Shown here: positions 1 through 5,900 of the stretch, piece after piece
Position numbering within the stretch: the stretch's first letter is position 1
How the letters are laid out: every line of letters begins with the position of its first letter
Assembly: GCA_043425375.1 (NCBI GenBank)
Contig: JBHWQC010000088.1
Coordinates: forward strand, 1-8,021
Origin: Atopostipes sp043425375
GTDB lineage: Bacteria > Bacillota > Bacilli > Lactobacillales > Carnobacteriaceae_A
DNA: 8,021 nucleotides
Reading direction: 5' to 3'
The notes under the pieces: model-generated
The model's input: the letters and a program-made list of their open reading frames with translations, nothing else
Told to the model about the DNA's origin: nothing
The model's database searches: none
Program-made: the position numbers and the translations under genes

Positions 1-488
1 CGCTTCCAAGTGACGCGACGCGGATCAATATTTAAGGCGTTGCCTTGTTTGATATGGTTGTCTAGCATAGCAGCGGCTAAATTATTGGCGGCACCAATAG
101 CATGCATATCGCCTGTAAAATGCAAATTCAAATCTTCCATAGGCACAACTTGCGCATAGCCACCACCCGCTGCCCCACCTTTAATGCCAAAAACTGGGCC
201 TAAGGAGGGTTCGCGTAAAGCGATGGCTGCTTTTTTGCCAATCGTTTGCAGTCCATCCCCCAAACCTACTGAAACTGTCGTTTTCCCTTCACCTGCTGGC
301 GTGGGATTGATCGAAGTGACCAGGATTAATTTTCCACGTTCTTTAGTTAAATCCTCTTTTTCTACATTAATTTTTGCTTTGTATTTTCCATAAAGTTCTA
401 ATTTCTCTTCCGATAAATTAATTTTTTGAGCGATTTCTTGAATCGGTCTCATCTCTACATTTTGTGCAATTTCAATGTCTGTTTGCAT
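1..488 (-). CDS. fhs: formate-tetrahydrofolate ligase, N-terminal part (runs off the left edge)
   Basis: This enzyme joins formate to tetrahydrofolate using ATP to give 10-formyl-THF in the cytoplasm, feeding purine and initiator formyl-Met synthesis. Only the first 162 codons are in the window; the family is usually about 555 residues, so some 70% lies to the left. Residues 62-71 read PTPAGEGKTT, the P-loop of the family. Residues 92-127 carry the very conserved stretch REPSLGPVFG, then KGGAAGGGYAQV, then LNLHFTGD. The ATG at 486-488 is chosen because AGGAG (minus strand, 500-504) lies 11 bases upstream and the N-terminus (MQTDIEIAQ) matches the usual family start. An extended -10 promoter lies about 50 bases upstream. 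It is divergent from the DUF378 gene. No frameshift is seen. Identification is from motif recognition and is very secure. Confidence 0.96.
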   Translation of the reverse strand, partial: MQTDIEIAQNVEMRPIQEIAQKINLSEEKLELYGKYKAKINVEKEDLTKERGKLILVTSINPTPAGEGKTTVSVGLGDGLQTIGKKAAIALREPSLGPVFGIKGGAAGGGYAQVVPMEDLNLHFTGDMHAIGAANNLAAAMLDNHIKQGNALNIDPRRVTWK

Positions 489-506
489 AAAGCCTTCCAC
501 TCCTCT

Positions 507-525
507 AGTCTATACATCCTAGACT
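507..525 (-). other. small hairpin in the fhs leader
   Basis: AGTCTA and TAGACT form a perfect 6-bp inverted repeat around a 7-base loop. The repeat lies two bases upstream of the AGGAG ribosome site of fhs and just inside the predicted transcript. It could tune access to the ribosome site or be an operator. The structure is visible; any function is inference. Confidence 0.4.
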
Positions 526-536
526 TTTTCAAAACA

Positions 537-545
537 AGTATAACA
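537..545 (-). promoter_or_regulatory. fhs promoter, extended -10
   Basis: Read on the minus strand, TGTTATACT has the TGn extension followed by TATACT (five of six to TATAAT). The -35 region is poor: CTGCAA at 16 bases spacing is the best seen, which is acceptable for an extended -10 promoter. Predicted transcription start is near 530, giving a leader of about 40 bases. Confidence 0.6.
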
Positions 546-609
546 TACGCTTGTGTTATTGCAGCTATATTTATGCGCGACGATTTATTTTATAAATAGC
601 GTTCTCTGA

Positions 610-638
610 TGGACAATTTTTAAAAAATTTTGTATGAT
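610..638 (+). promoter_or_regulatory. promoter of the DUF378 gene
   Basis: TGGACA (610-615, five of six to TTGACA) and TATGAT (633-638, five of six to TATAAT) are separated by the ideal 17 bases. The transcript would start near 645, leaving a very short leader of about 20 bases before the start codon at 666. Confidence 0.7.
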
Positions 639-665
639 AAAAAGGAAGATTGGAGGAGAGAACAC

Positions 666-887
666 ATGAAATTATTGGATCGTCTGGCATTAACCATTTT
701 AATTTTAGCCGGAGTACATTTACTTGTTTCAGGCCTATTTGATATAAACGCTATTGAGATGATTTTTGGTACAAACGACAGTCTGGGTGCCCAAATAACT
801 TATGGGGTGATTGGTGTAAGTGCACTTTGGTGCATAAAATATTATGGGTATACTCCTGAAGGCGGCTCTCGTCTGAAAGGTAGATAA
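666..887 (+). CDS. DUF378 family small membrane protein
   Basis: A 73-residue protein with two hydrophobic helices, about residues 7-25 and 43-60, separated by a short polar loop with FDINAIEMIFG. The N-terminal LDRLAL, the GLFD motif and the second helix fit the DUF378 family (Bacillus YuzA-like), whose function is unknown. An in-frame ATG at 630 would add 12 charged residues but overlaps the promoter -10 and has no ribosome site. The ATG at 666 has GGAGGAG at 652-658, seven bases upstream, and gives the usual family N-terminus. The last codons form one arm of a hairpin whose loop holds the TAA stop. Appears to be a monocistronic unit. Family assignment is from memory of the pattern. Confidence 0.85.
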   Translation: MKLLDRLALTILILAGVHLLVSGLFDINAIEMIFGTNDSLGAQITYGVIGVSALWCIKYYGYTPEGGSRLKGR

Positions 888-901
888 ACCTTTCAAACGA
901 G
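868..901 (+). other. hairpin spanning the end of the DUF378 gene
   Basis: CTCGTCTGAAAGGT (868-881) pairs with ACCTTTCAAACGAG (888-901), 13 of 14 positions Watson-Crick. The six-base loop AGATAA contains the stop codon TAA (885-887). No U tract follows, so it is not a terminator by itself. It sits four bases before the stronger hairpin at 906-942. Confidence 0.6.
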
Positions 902-905
902 CTAA

Positions 906-942
906 AGAAGCGCCACAAAACGAGAAGTTTTGTGGCGCTTCT
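906..942. terminator. perfect 16-bp hairpin, probable bidirectional terminator
   Basis: AGAAGCGCCACAAAAC (906-921) and GTTTTGTGGCGCTTCT (927-942) are exact inverted repeats around the loop GAGAA. The stem separates the rightward DUF378 gene from the leftward mgsA, where a shared terminator is expected. The T-rich tail is weak on both strands (TTCT then ATGTAG on plus; TTCTTTAG on minus). The stem is certain; termination in both directions is inference. Confidence 0.65.
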
Positions 943-1071
943 ATGTAGTTTTGTAGAAACTCTTTATTTACTCGTCAAAGTGAACTGCCCCCTGTCAAGT
1001 AGACAGGTAAAAAGTTTTCGACATTAAAGGCACCAACACATAACCTAGTCTAGCCTTTATCAGCCTTTAAC
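943..1071. other. intergenic spacer after mgsA, little content
   Basis: No gene is seen here. It holds a 6-bp hairpin, CCTGTC/GACAGG (991-1007), and TTAAAGGC (1024-1031) facing GCCTTTAA (1063-1070) over a long spacer. Neither has a U tail in the direction of mgsA transcription. mgsA may therefore be terminated only at 906-942. Confidence 0.4.
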
Positions 1072-1458
1072 TTATTTATCAAAAACACCGGCTTTCAAAG
1101 CGCGCAAAATCGGTTCGGCCGTCCCTATATTTGTCGCCAAGGGGATTTCGTACACATCACACAAGCGAAGCAACGCCGACACATCGGGTTCGTGCGGCTG
1201 CGCCGTCAGCGGGTCGCGTATAAAAAGCACCAAATCTATTTTTTGATCGGAGATGTAGGCGCCTATTTGTTGATCGCCGCCTAAGGGCCCGGATTTAAAG
1301 CGGTGAACATCTAAACCTGTGGCTTCGGCCACCCGCCCCCCAGTCGTTCCTGTCGCAAAAAGGTTATGTTTTTCAAGGGTTTCTTGGTGTTCTAACACCA
1401 ACTCCACCAGCTCATCTTTTTTCTTATCATGGGCAATAACTGCAATATTCAAACTCAT
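1072..1458 (-). CDS. mgsA: methylglyoxal synthase
   Basis: This 128-residue cytoplasmic enzyme converts dihydroxyacetone phosphate to methylglyoxal and phosphate, a bypass that relieves phosphosugar overload. The signature SGPLGGDQQIG is at residues 56-66. D62 corresponds to the catalytic Asp of the Escherichia coli enzyme (D71), and H10 of IAHD to H19. RDPLT (81-85) and PHEPD (88-92, with H89 and D92) complete the active site; the phosphate-binding TGTTGG is at 36-41. Length fits the Bacillus-type proteins (about 130-137). The ATG at 1456-1458 has AAAGGAG (1468-1474) nine bases upstream. An in-frame upstream start would add 16 residues not typical of the family. It is divergent from the FAD oxidoreductase gene. 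Confidence 0.95.
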   Translation of the reverse strand: MSLNIAVIAHDKKKDELVELVLEHQETLEKHNLFATGTTGGRVAEATGLDVHRFKSGPLGGDQQIGAYISDQKIDLVLFIRDPLTAQPHEPDVSALLRLCDVYEIPLATNIGTAEPILRALKAGVFDK

Positions 1459-1519
1459 CCATACTCTCTCCTTTAATCCTTTAATTTCTAAACGCTTCGT
1501 TACCACTTTTTCTACAGCA

Positions 1520-1528
1520 AGTATAGCA
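1520..1528 (-). promoter_or_regulatory. mgsA promoter, extended -10
   Basis: On the minus strand TGCTATACT is an extended -10 (TGn plus five of six to TATAAT). No good -35 is present at 17 bases. The predicted start near 1513 gives a leader of about 55 bases ahead of mgsA. Confidence 0.55.
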
Positions 1529-1582
1529 TTTTATCGCGTTCTTCGTTAGTATGAAGGAGATTTTCTAAATGAGGTGAACACA

Positions 1583-2710
1583 ATGAAAGGAAAAATTGCA
1601 ATTATTGGCGGCGGCATTGTGGGAGCGACAGCGGCGTATTATTTATCCAAATCTCCCCAACACGAAGTGACCTTATTTGACGAAGCCATCGGACAAGGCA
1701 CGAGCGCGAGTGCCGGCATTATTAGTCCGTGGCTGTCCAAGCGGAGAAATAAAGCATGGTATGAAATGGTCAAACAAGGCGCCGCTTTCTACCCCACTTT
1801 GTTAAATGACGTACTGGCGGGTGCTGAAATACCAAAATCTATTTATCAAAAAGTCGGTACATTGCTTTTTACAAGAAAAGACAAGAACCTAGAAGAGCTT
1901 TTAAACATTGGACAAAAACGACGAGAAGAAGCTCCAGAAATTGGTGCACTCTCTATTCTCTCTTCGGAAGAAATAAAGGAACGCATCCCGATTTATACCC
2001 AAGACAAACGGGCGTTATTTGCCGAAGGCGGGGCTCGTGTGGACGGAAAGGAACTGGTGGCTTTACTCATTCAAACGGCCCAATCCCATGGTCTTCGTTA
2101 CTTTCCAGAACGGGCGACTTTGTCTGTTACAAGCGATAACAGAGTGAGTTCGGATTCGATGTCTGAAGTCTTTGATGCAGTGATTTTAGCGAATGGGGCT
2201 TGGCTACCTCAAACGCTTGAGCCCTTAGGATACCAAGTGGATATTCATCCGCAAAAAGGACAGCTGGTTGAATTACAGACCGACTGGGGCACGAACGACT
2301 GGCCGGTGGTGATGCCAGCGGGAGAAAAAGATATTATTCCTTTTTTAGAAGGAAAAATTTTAATCGGGGCTACGCACGAAGATGAAGCGGGCTATGATTT
2401 GACTTTGGAGCCCTCTGTCTTAGAGGAGATGGTTGCAAGTGCACAAAGCCAATTTTCTTCACACTTTTCCAAAGATAGTATTCAAAAAGGGCGTGTGGGA
2501 ATACGAGCCTATACGTCTGATTTTGCGCCCTTTTTTGGAGCAGTCAGTGGACTGGAAAATGTCTATACAGCGAGCGGTTTAGGTTCAACTGGTTTAACCG
2601 CGGGCCCCATTGTTGCGAAAAGTTTAAGTGATCTTGTTTTGCGAAAAGAACCTTCGCTTGACCCAAAGAACTACCCTGTTGATCAATATATCCAAAAACG
2701 AGGCGTCTGA
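1583..2710 (+). CDS. DadA-type FAD-dependent oxidoreductase (D-amino acid/glycine oxidase family)
   Basis: A 375-residue cytoplasmic protein of the DAO fold. The Rossmann motif GGGIVG is at residues 9-14, followed by a second strand ending in D33. SASAGIISPW (41-50) and the FAD-site segment VILANGAW (200-207) follow. The C-terminal SGLGSTGLTAGP (331-342) is the usual flavin-contacting loop. Members oxidise or dehydrogenate amines such as D-amino acids or glycine; the substrate here cannot be read. The ATG at 1583 is chosen over the GTG at 1574 because that GTG lies inside the ribosome site GAGGTG (1571-1576), six bases before the ATG. No convincing promoter is seen in the 124-base divergent spacer with mgsA, and no clear U-tailed terminator follows. 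The family is secure; the exact reaction is not. Confidence 0.88.
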   Translation: MKGKIAIIGGGIVGATAAYYLSKSPQHEVTLFDEAIGQGTSASAGIISPWLSKRRNKAWYEMVKQGAAFYPTLLNDVLAGAEIPKSIYQKVGTLLFTRKDKNLEELLNIGQKRREEAPEIGALSILSSEEIKERIPIYTQDKRALFAEGGARVDGKELVALLIQTAQSHGLRYFPERATLSVTSDNRVSSDSMSEVFDAVILANGAWLPQTLEPLGYQVDIHPQKGQLVELQTDWGTNDWPVVMPAGEKDIIPFLEGKILIGATHEDEAGYDLTLEPSVLEEMVASAQSQFSSHFSKDSIQKGRVGIRAYTSDFAPFFGAVSGLENVYTASGLGSTGLTAGPIVAKSLSDLVLRKEPSLDPKNYPVDQYIQKRGV

Positions 2711-2754
2711 GAGGTTAGTTTATGCCAGTTAAAAAATGATTTCATTTCAAAAAA

Positions 2755-2774
2755 GACAGATTTCACAATTTGTC
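2755..2774. other. inverted repeat between the oxidoreductase gene and pulA
   Basis: GACAGATT (2755-2762) pairs with AATTTGTC (2767-2774) with one G-T wobble and a 4-base loop. On the plus strand it is followed by TATATAAG, not a U tract. On the minus strand a T6 run follows, but no minus-strand gene needs terminating. It may be a weak transcript end for the oxidoreductase gene or an operator for pulA. Confidence 0.4.
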
Positions 2775-2796
2775 TATATAAGTTGCGTTTCTTGAC

Positions 2797-2810
2797 GTTA
2801 ACCGCTATCA
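2797..2810 (+). promoter_or_regulatory. cre-like CcpA site in the pulA promoter
   Basis: GTTAACCGCTATCA agrees with the catabolite-responsive element TGWNANCGNTNWCA at every defined position except the first two. It overlaps the -35 position of the pulA promoter, where CcpA binding would repress. It partly coincides with an inverted repeat TAACCG/CGGTTA (2799-2817). A CcpA role is inference, but glucose repression is expected for a pullulanase. Confidence 0.5.
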
Positions 2811-2825
2811 TCGGTTATTGCGATA

Positions 2826-2834
2826 TGCTATAAT
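2826..2834 (+). promoter_or_regulatory. pulA promoter, extended -10
   Basis: TGCTATAAT is a perfect extended -10. The hexamer 17 bases upstream (TATCAT, 2806-2811) is a poor -35, as is common with extended -10 promoters. TTGACG at 2792 is too distant (31 bases). The predicted start near 2841 gives a leader of about 26 bases and rules out the ATG at 2846 as the start codon. Confidence 0.8.
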
Positions 2835-2866
2835 TTACTTATGAAATGAAGGGAAAGGTAGAAGCT

Positions 2867-4876
2867 ATGCTGGATTATATGGAAACCTTAACAAATAGAA
2901 TAAATTATTTAGAATCAATGACTTACGAACAAACCGACTTAGGGATGACGTTTAAAAACGGCACATACACCTTTAAAGTCTGGTCGCCTCTCGCAAAAGA
3001 GGTTTCTTTGAATATTTATAAAACAGGTGTCTTAAATGACAATTCTTTACTGAAAAAAATGCCGATGAGACATGAAGATAATGTATGGGTCATCGACGTC
3101 GCCGAGGATTTGAATGGTTTATTTTACACTTATTCTTTTACTCATGAAGAGAACCAAACCGAAGCCCCTGATCTTTATTCGAAAGCGGTTGGTTTGAATG
3201 GAGATCGAACAGCCATTATCGATTTAGCCGACACCAATCCTGAAGGCTGGGAAAATGATAGGCATGTCATGCAAGAAAAAATAACGGATGCGATGATTTG
3301 GGAAGTTCATGTGGAAGACTTTTCAAGTGATCCGGCCTCGGGCATCAACTCGGAATACCAAGGAAAATATCTCGGTTTCACACAAGAAGATACGACTTTA
3401 TACAATGCGGGTGAATTTCCCACAGGGCTGAATTATTTGAGCCAACTAGGGGTGAATTATGTCCACCTGTTGCCGATTTATGACTTTGTCAATGATGAAG
3501 AAGATAAGGATTATTATAATTGGGGCTATGATCCGAAAAATTATAATGTACCAGAAGGAAAATATTCATCCAATCCGCGTGATCCAAAAGCGCGTATTCG
3601 TGAACTCAAGCAACTGATTCAAAGTTTACATAAGCACGACATTGGTGTGGTTATGGATGTCGTCTACAATCATACATATCATACAGAAGATTCTTGGTTC
3701 CAATTTACGGTTCCTGATTATTACTATCGCCAAGATTACAATGGTAACTTTTCAAACGGTTCAGGGGTTGGGAATGAGACGGCAAGTGAACGTATGATGA
3801 TGCGCAAATATATAATTGATTCTCTCATCTACTGGGCGGAAGAATATCATATTGACGGCTTCCGTTTTGATTTAATGGGCGTGCATGACTCCGAAACGAT
3901 GAATGAAATTCGCCGGGCCTTGGATGAACGAGGTTATGAAAAAATTATTCTTTACGGGGAGCCTTGGGCGGGTGGCGAATTGTCTCTACCTGAGCCTTAT
4001 ACTCCGGCCGATCGCAATCATGTCCATGATTATTCTAAACGGATTGCATTATTTAACGCAGAGTTTCGAGATGCCATTAAAGGCCATGTCTTTTTAGATT
4101 ATGACGCGGCTTTTTTACAAGGGGCGAATGATGAACACTCAAGTAGTTTTAAAAACGAAGACTTGATTGCTGCTATTATGGCTAATACTCAGCATGATGC
4201 AGGGGAATACCATTTGCCAGATTATAAAACATGGGCGCGTACGCCGACAGAAGTCATAAATTACAGCTCGGCACATGATAATTTGACACTTTATGATAAA
4301 TTGGTGCTTTCAACGGATGCACCAACCAATTACAGCCGGCACGAAGATTTAATTGCGATGAATAAAATCAATGCGGCCTTGCTCTTTACAGCCCAAGGGG
4401 GTATTTTTATCCACGCGGGGGAAGAGTTTGCGCGCACCAAGCATGGCGATCCCAATACTTACAATGCGCCGATTGCGATTAATCGATTGGATTGGAAGCG
4501 GGCAAAAGAAAATGAAGACTTGGTGGACTATTACAAAGGGATGATGGCGATTCGCAAGTCTTATCCGCCATTAAGAGATGACACCACCCGCACAGGCAAT
4601 ATGATGTATTTCAAACGTTACGCGGAAAATGTGCTGTGGTATACCATTCCTAATATTATCGATCACGAATCCAAATGGGATAATCTATTTGTTGTTGCCA
4701 ACACCTGTGACTATCCCCACTCTTTAGAAATGCCTAAAGACAAAGATGGTCGAATGCAAGAATGGGTCATTTTAGCCAATAATCAAAGAGCGGATGTGAA
4801 TGGCCTTGGCACAATACGCGGCGAATCGATTATTCTAAACCCTAGAGATGTGTATATCTTAGCGATTGAAAGATAA
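2867..4876 (+). CDS. pulA: type I pullulanase
   Basis: A 669-residue debranching enzyme of the GH13 family that cleaves alpha-1,6 bonds in pullulan, glycogen fragments and branched maltodextrins. An N-terminal CBM48-like domain covers roughly residues 20-110, followed by the (beta/alpha)8 barrel. The type I pullulanase signature YNWGYDP is at 217-223. The four conserved regions are DVVYNH (264-269), GFRFDLMG with nucleophile D335, YGEPW with acid/base E365, and SAHDN with D471. There is no signal peptide or membrane segment, so it is cytoplasmic and probably acts on imported dextrins or glycogen. The ATG at 2867 has AAAGG eight bases upstream; the in-frame ATG at 2846 lies almost at the predicted transcription start without a ribosome site. 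It is preceded by a cre-like site and followed by treR. Confidence 0.95.
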   Translation: MLDYMETLTNRINYLESMTYEQTDLGMTFKNGTYTFKVWSPLAKEVSLNIYKTGVLNDNSLLKKMPMRHEDNVWVIDVAEDLNGLFYTYSFTHEENQTEAPDLYSKAVGLNGDRTAIIDLADTNPEGWENDRHVMQEKITDAMIWEVHVEDFSSDPASGINSEYQGKYLGFTQEDTTLYNAGEFPTGLNYLSQLGVNYVHLLPIYDFVNDEEDKDYYNWGYDPKNYNVPEGKYSSNPRDPKARIRELKQLIQSLHKHDIGVVMDVVYNHTYHTEDSWFQFTVPDYYYRQDYNGNFSNGSGVGNETASERMMMRKYIIDSLIYWAEEYHIDGFRFDLMGVHDSETMNEIRRALDERGYEKIILYGEPWAGGELSLPEPYTPADRNHVHDYSKRIALFNAEFRDAIKGHVFLDYDAAFLQGANDEHSSSFKNEDLIAAIMANTQHDAGEYHLPDYKTWARTPTEVINYSSAHDNLTLYDKLVLSTDAPTNYSRHEDLIAMNKINAALLFTAQGGIFIHAGEEFARTKHGDPNTYNAPIAINRLDWKRAKENEDLVDYYKGMMAIRKSYPPLRDDTTRTGNMMYFKRYAENVLWYTIPNIIDHESKWDNLFVVANTCDYPHSLEMPKDKDGRMQEWVILANNQRADVNGLGTIRGESIILNPRDVYILAIER

Positions 4877-4906
4877 ATCAAAGGGCTTGTCCTTTTATAA
4901 GTAAAC

Positions 4907-4967
4907 AAAAAGTCGTTCATAAATTTCTTGGATGAAAGAAGGGTCTGAGACGTGGGCGACTTTTTTT
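4907..4967 (+). terminator. long branched terminator-like structure between pulA and treR
   Basis: AAAAAGTCG (4907-4915) pairs with CGACTTTTT (4957-4965). The stem can extend inward by five more pairs including G-U, to 4920/4952. The T7 run 4961-4967 completes a terminator. The 31-base interior can itself form TTCTT/AAGAA (4925-4940) and GTC/GAC (4943-4951), giving a branched shape. The loop is much longer than in ordinary terminators. The U-tract ends 30 bases before the treR start codon. Confidence 0.6.
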
Positions 4968-4997
4968 AGCTGGAAATTTGTTAGAGAAGGTGTTTCT

Positions 4998-5738
4998 ATG
5001 AGTATTAATAAATATTATGAAATCTATTTACAATTAAAGCAAAAAATATTGGATCAAGCGTATGCTGAAGGGGAACTGTTGCCCAGCGAGAATGCGATGG
5101 CTAAGGAATACGGCGTATCACGCGAGACGATTCGTAAAGCTTTAGATTATCTGAGTCAAGATGGTTTGATTCAAAAAAAGCAGGGATTAGGTTCGATTGT
5201 CTTGGACCCCAGTCTATTTGATTTTCCGATTTCAGGGCTGACCAGTTTTAAAGAATTATCAGATGCCCAAGGGATGAAGTCAAAGACGATTCTTCTTCGA
5301 AATGAACGCATCCAAGTTGATGAAGGATTAAAAAAGAAACTAATGTTGCCACTGAAAAAAGAAGTCCTGGCGGTTGAACGTATACGAGAAATTGATGGAC
5401 AGCGTGTCATTTATGACTATGATTATCTGAATCCTGAAGTGACAGGTGATATTGAAGATGATGTGTTACGCCATTCCTTATATGCCTACTTAGAAAATGA
5501 ACTGCATTTGCCGATTGCCTTTGCGAACAAAGAAATTATCGTTGAGAACGCGACGGATCAGGATCGGCAGCAGTTGGATCTGCGTGATGAAGATAACCAT
5601 CTAGTGGTCATCCGCAGCCATGTGTATTTAGAAGATGCCCAATATTTCCAATTTTCTGAATCTCGCCATCGGGTGGATCGCTTCCGCTTTATTGATTTTT
5701 CTCGTCGAAAACACAGTTTAGAATCCCGCAATTTTTAA
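4998..5738 (+). CDS. treR: GntR/HutC-family trehalose operon repressor TreR
   Basis: A 246-residue transcription factor. The winged-helix HTH is at about residues 8-68, with LPSENAMAKEYGVSRET followed by IRKAL and the wing GLGSIV. A UTRA effector domain follows (about 80-235). FPISGLTSFKEL (76-87), ANKEIIVENATD (176-187) and FQFSESRHRVDRFRFIDF (218-234 region) closely resemble Bacillus TreR, which binds trehalose-6-phosphate and represses the trehalose PTS and phosphotrehalase genes. The ATG at 4998 has GAGAAGG (4984-4990) upstream; the in-frame ATG at 4932 would add 22 residues encoded within the preceding hairpin. No treA or treP is in the window, which is unusual. No promoter could be found in the 30 bases after the preceding U-tract, so read-through from pulA or a promoter inside the hairpin is likely. 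Target genes are uncertain. Confidence 0.85.
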   Translation: MSINKYYEIYLQLKQKILDQAYAEGELLPSENAMAKEYGVSRETIRKALDYLSQDGLIQKKQGLGSIVLDPSLFDFPISGLTSFKELSDAQGMKSKTILLRNERIQVDEGLKKKLMLPLKKEVLAVERIREIDGQRVIYDYDYLNPEVTGDIEDDVLRHSLYAYLENELHLPIAFANKEIIVENATDQDRQQLDLRDEDNHLVVIRSHVYLEDAQYFQFSESRHRVDRFRFIDFSRRKHSLESRNF

Positions 5739-5751
5739 CCTTTTATCCCTT

Positions 5752-5785
5752 AAGAAGCCTTGATGACTCAGGGCTTCTTTTGTTT
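5752..5785 (+). terminator. treR intrinsic terminator
   Basis: AAGAAGCCTTGA (5752-5763) pairs with TCAGGGCTTCTT (5768-5779) with one G-U pair and a TGAC loop, followed by TTGTTT. It starts 13 bases after the treR stop codon. Confidence 0.92.
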
Positions 5786-5816
5786 CCTATCACATTTATT
5801 TTCCTTTAATTAAAAT

Positions 5817-5849
5817 AAAATGAGAATACCGGTTGACATTCCTCATTTT
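5817..5849. promoter_or_regulatory. inverted repeat across the ilvE leader -35 box, possible operator
   Basis: AAAATGAGAAT (5817-5827) and ATTCCTCATTTT (5838-5849) are inverted repeats with a single extra base on one side. They flank the sequence containing TTGACA at 5833-5838. A protein bound here would cover the -35. The binding protein cannot be named; it does not fit the CodY box well. Confidence 0.45.
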
Positions 5850-5861
5850 TAAGCATAGAAT
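5833..5861 (+). promoter_or_regulatory. ilvE leader promoter
   Basis: TTGACA (5833-5838) is a perfect -35, and TAGAAT (5856-5861, five of six) is the -10 at the ideal 17-base spacing. The AT-rich sequence upstream (5791-5820) may act as an UP element. The predicted start near 5868 lies about 33 bases before the leader ORF and about 347 before ilvE. Confidence 0.88.
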
Positions 5862-5900
5862 ACCTAACATACTAAAAACAACTCAATGGAGGCAGTAAAA

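Noticed and set aside
184..393. Plus-strand ORF of 69 codons
   Set aside because: It lies wholly antisense to fhs, whose translation shows the family P-loop and other conserved motifs; it has no ribosome site.
1024..1070. TTAAAGGC/GCCTTTAA repeat as the mgsA terminator
   Set aside because: The arms are 31 bases apart and no U tract follows on the minus strand.
1319..1549. Plus-strand ORF of 76 codons
   Set aside because: Antisense to mgsA and its promoter; serine/threonine-rich shadow with no recognisable family.
2846..2866. N-terminal extension of pulA from the ATG at 2846
   Set aside because: It starts only 12 bases after the -10 box, leaving no room for a ribosome site; the ATG at 2867 has one.
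3903..4097. Plus-strand 64-codon ORF inside pulA
   Set aside because: Different frame within the conserved pullulanase catalytic domain; a shadow.
4932..4997. N-terminal extension of treR from the ATG at 4932
   Set aside because: The 22 added codons run through the terminator-like hairpin and U-tract, have no ribosome site, and are not part of TreR family N-termini.
5171..5410. Minus-strand 79-codon ORF
   Set aside because: Antisense to the treR coding sequence with basic, serine-rich shadow composition.
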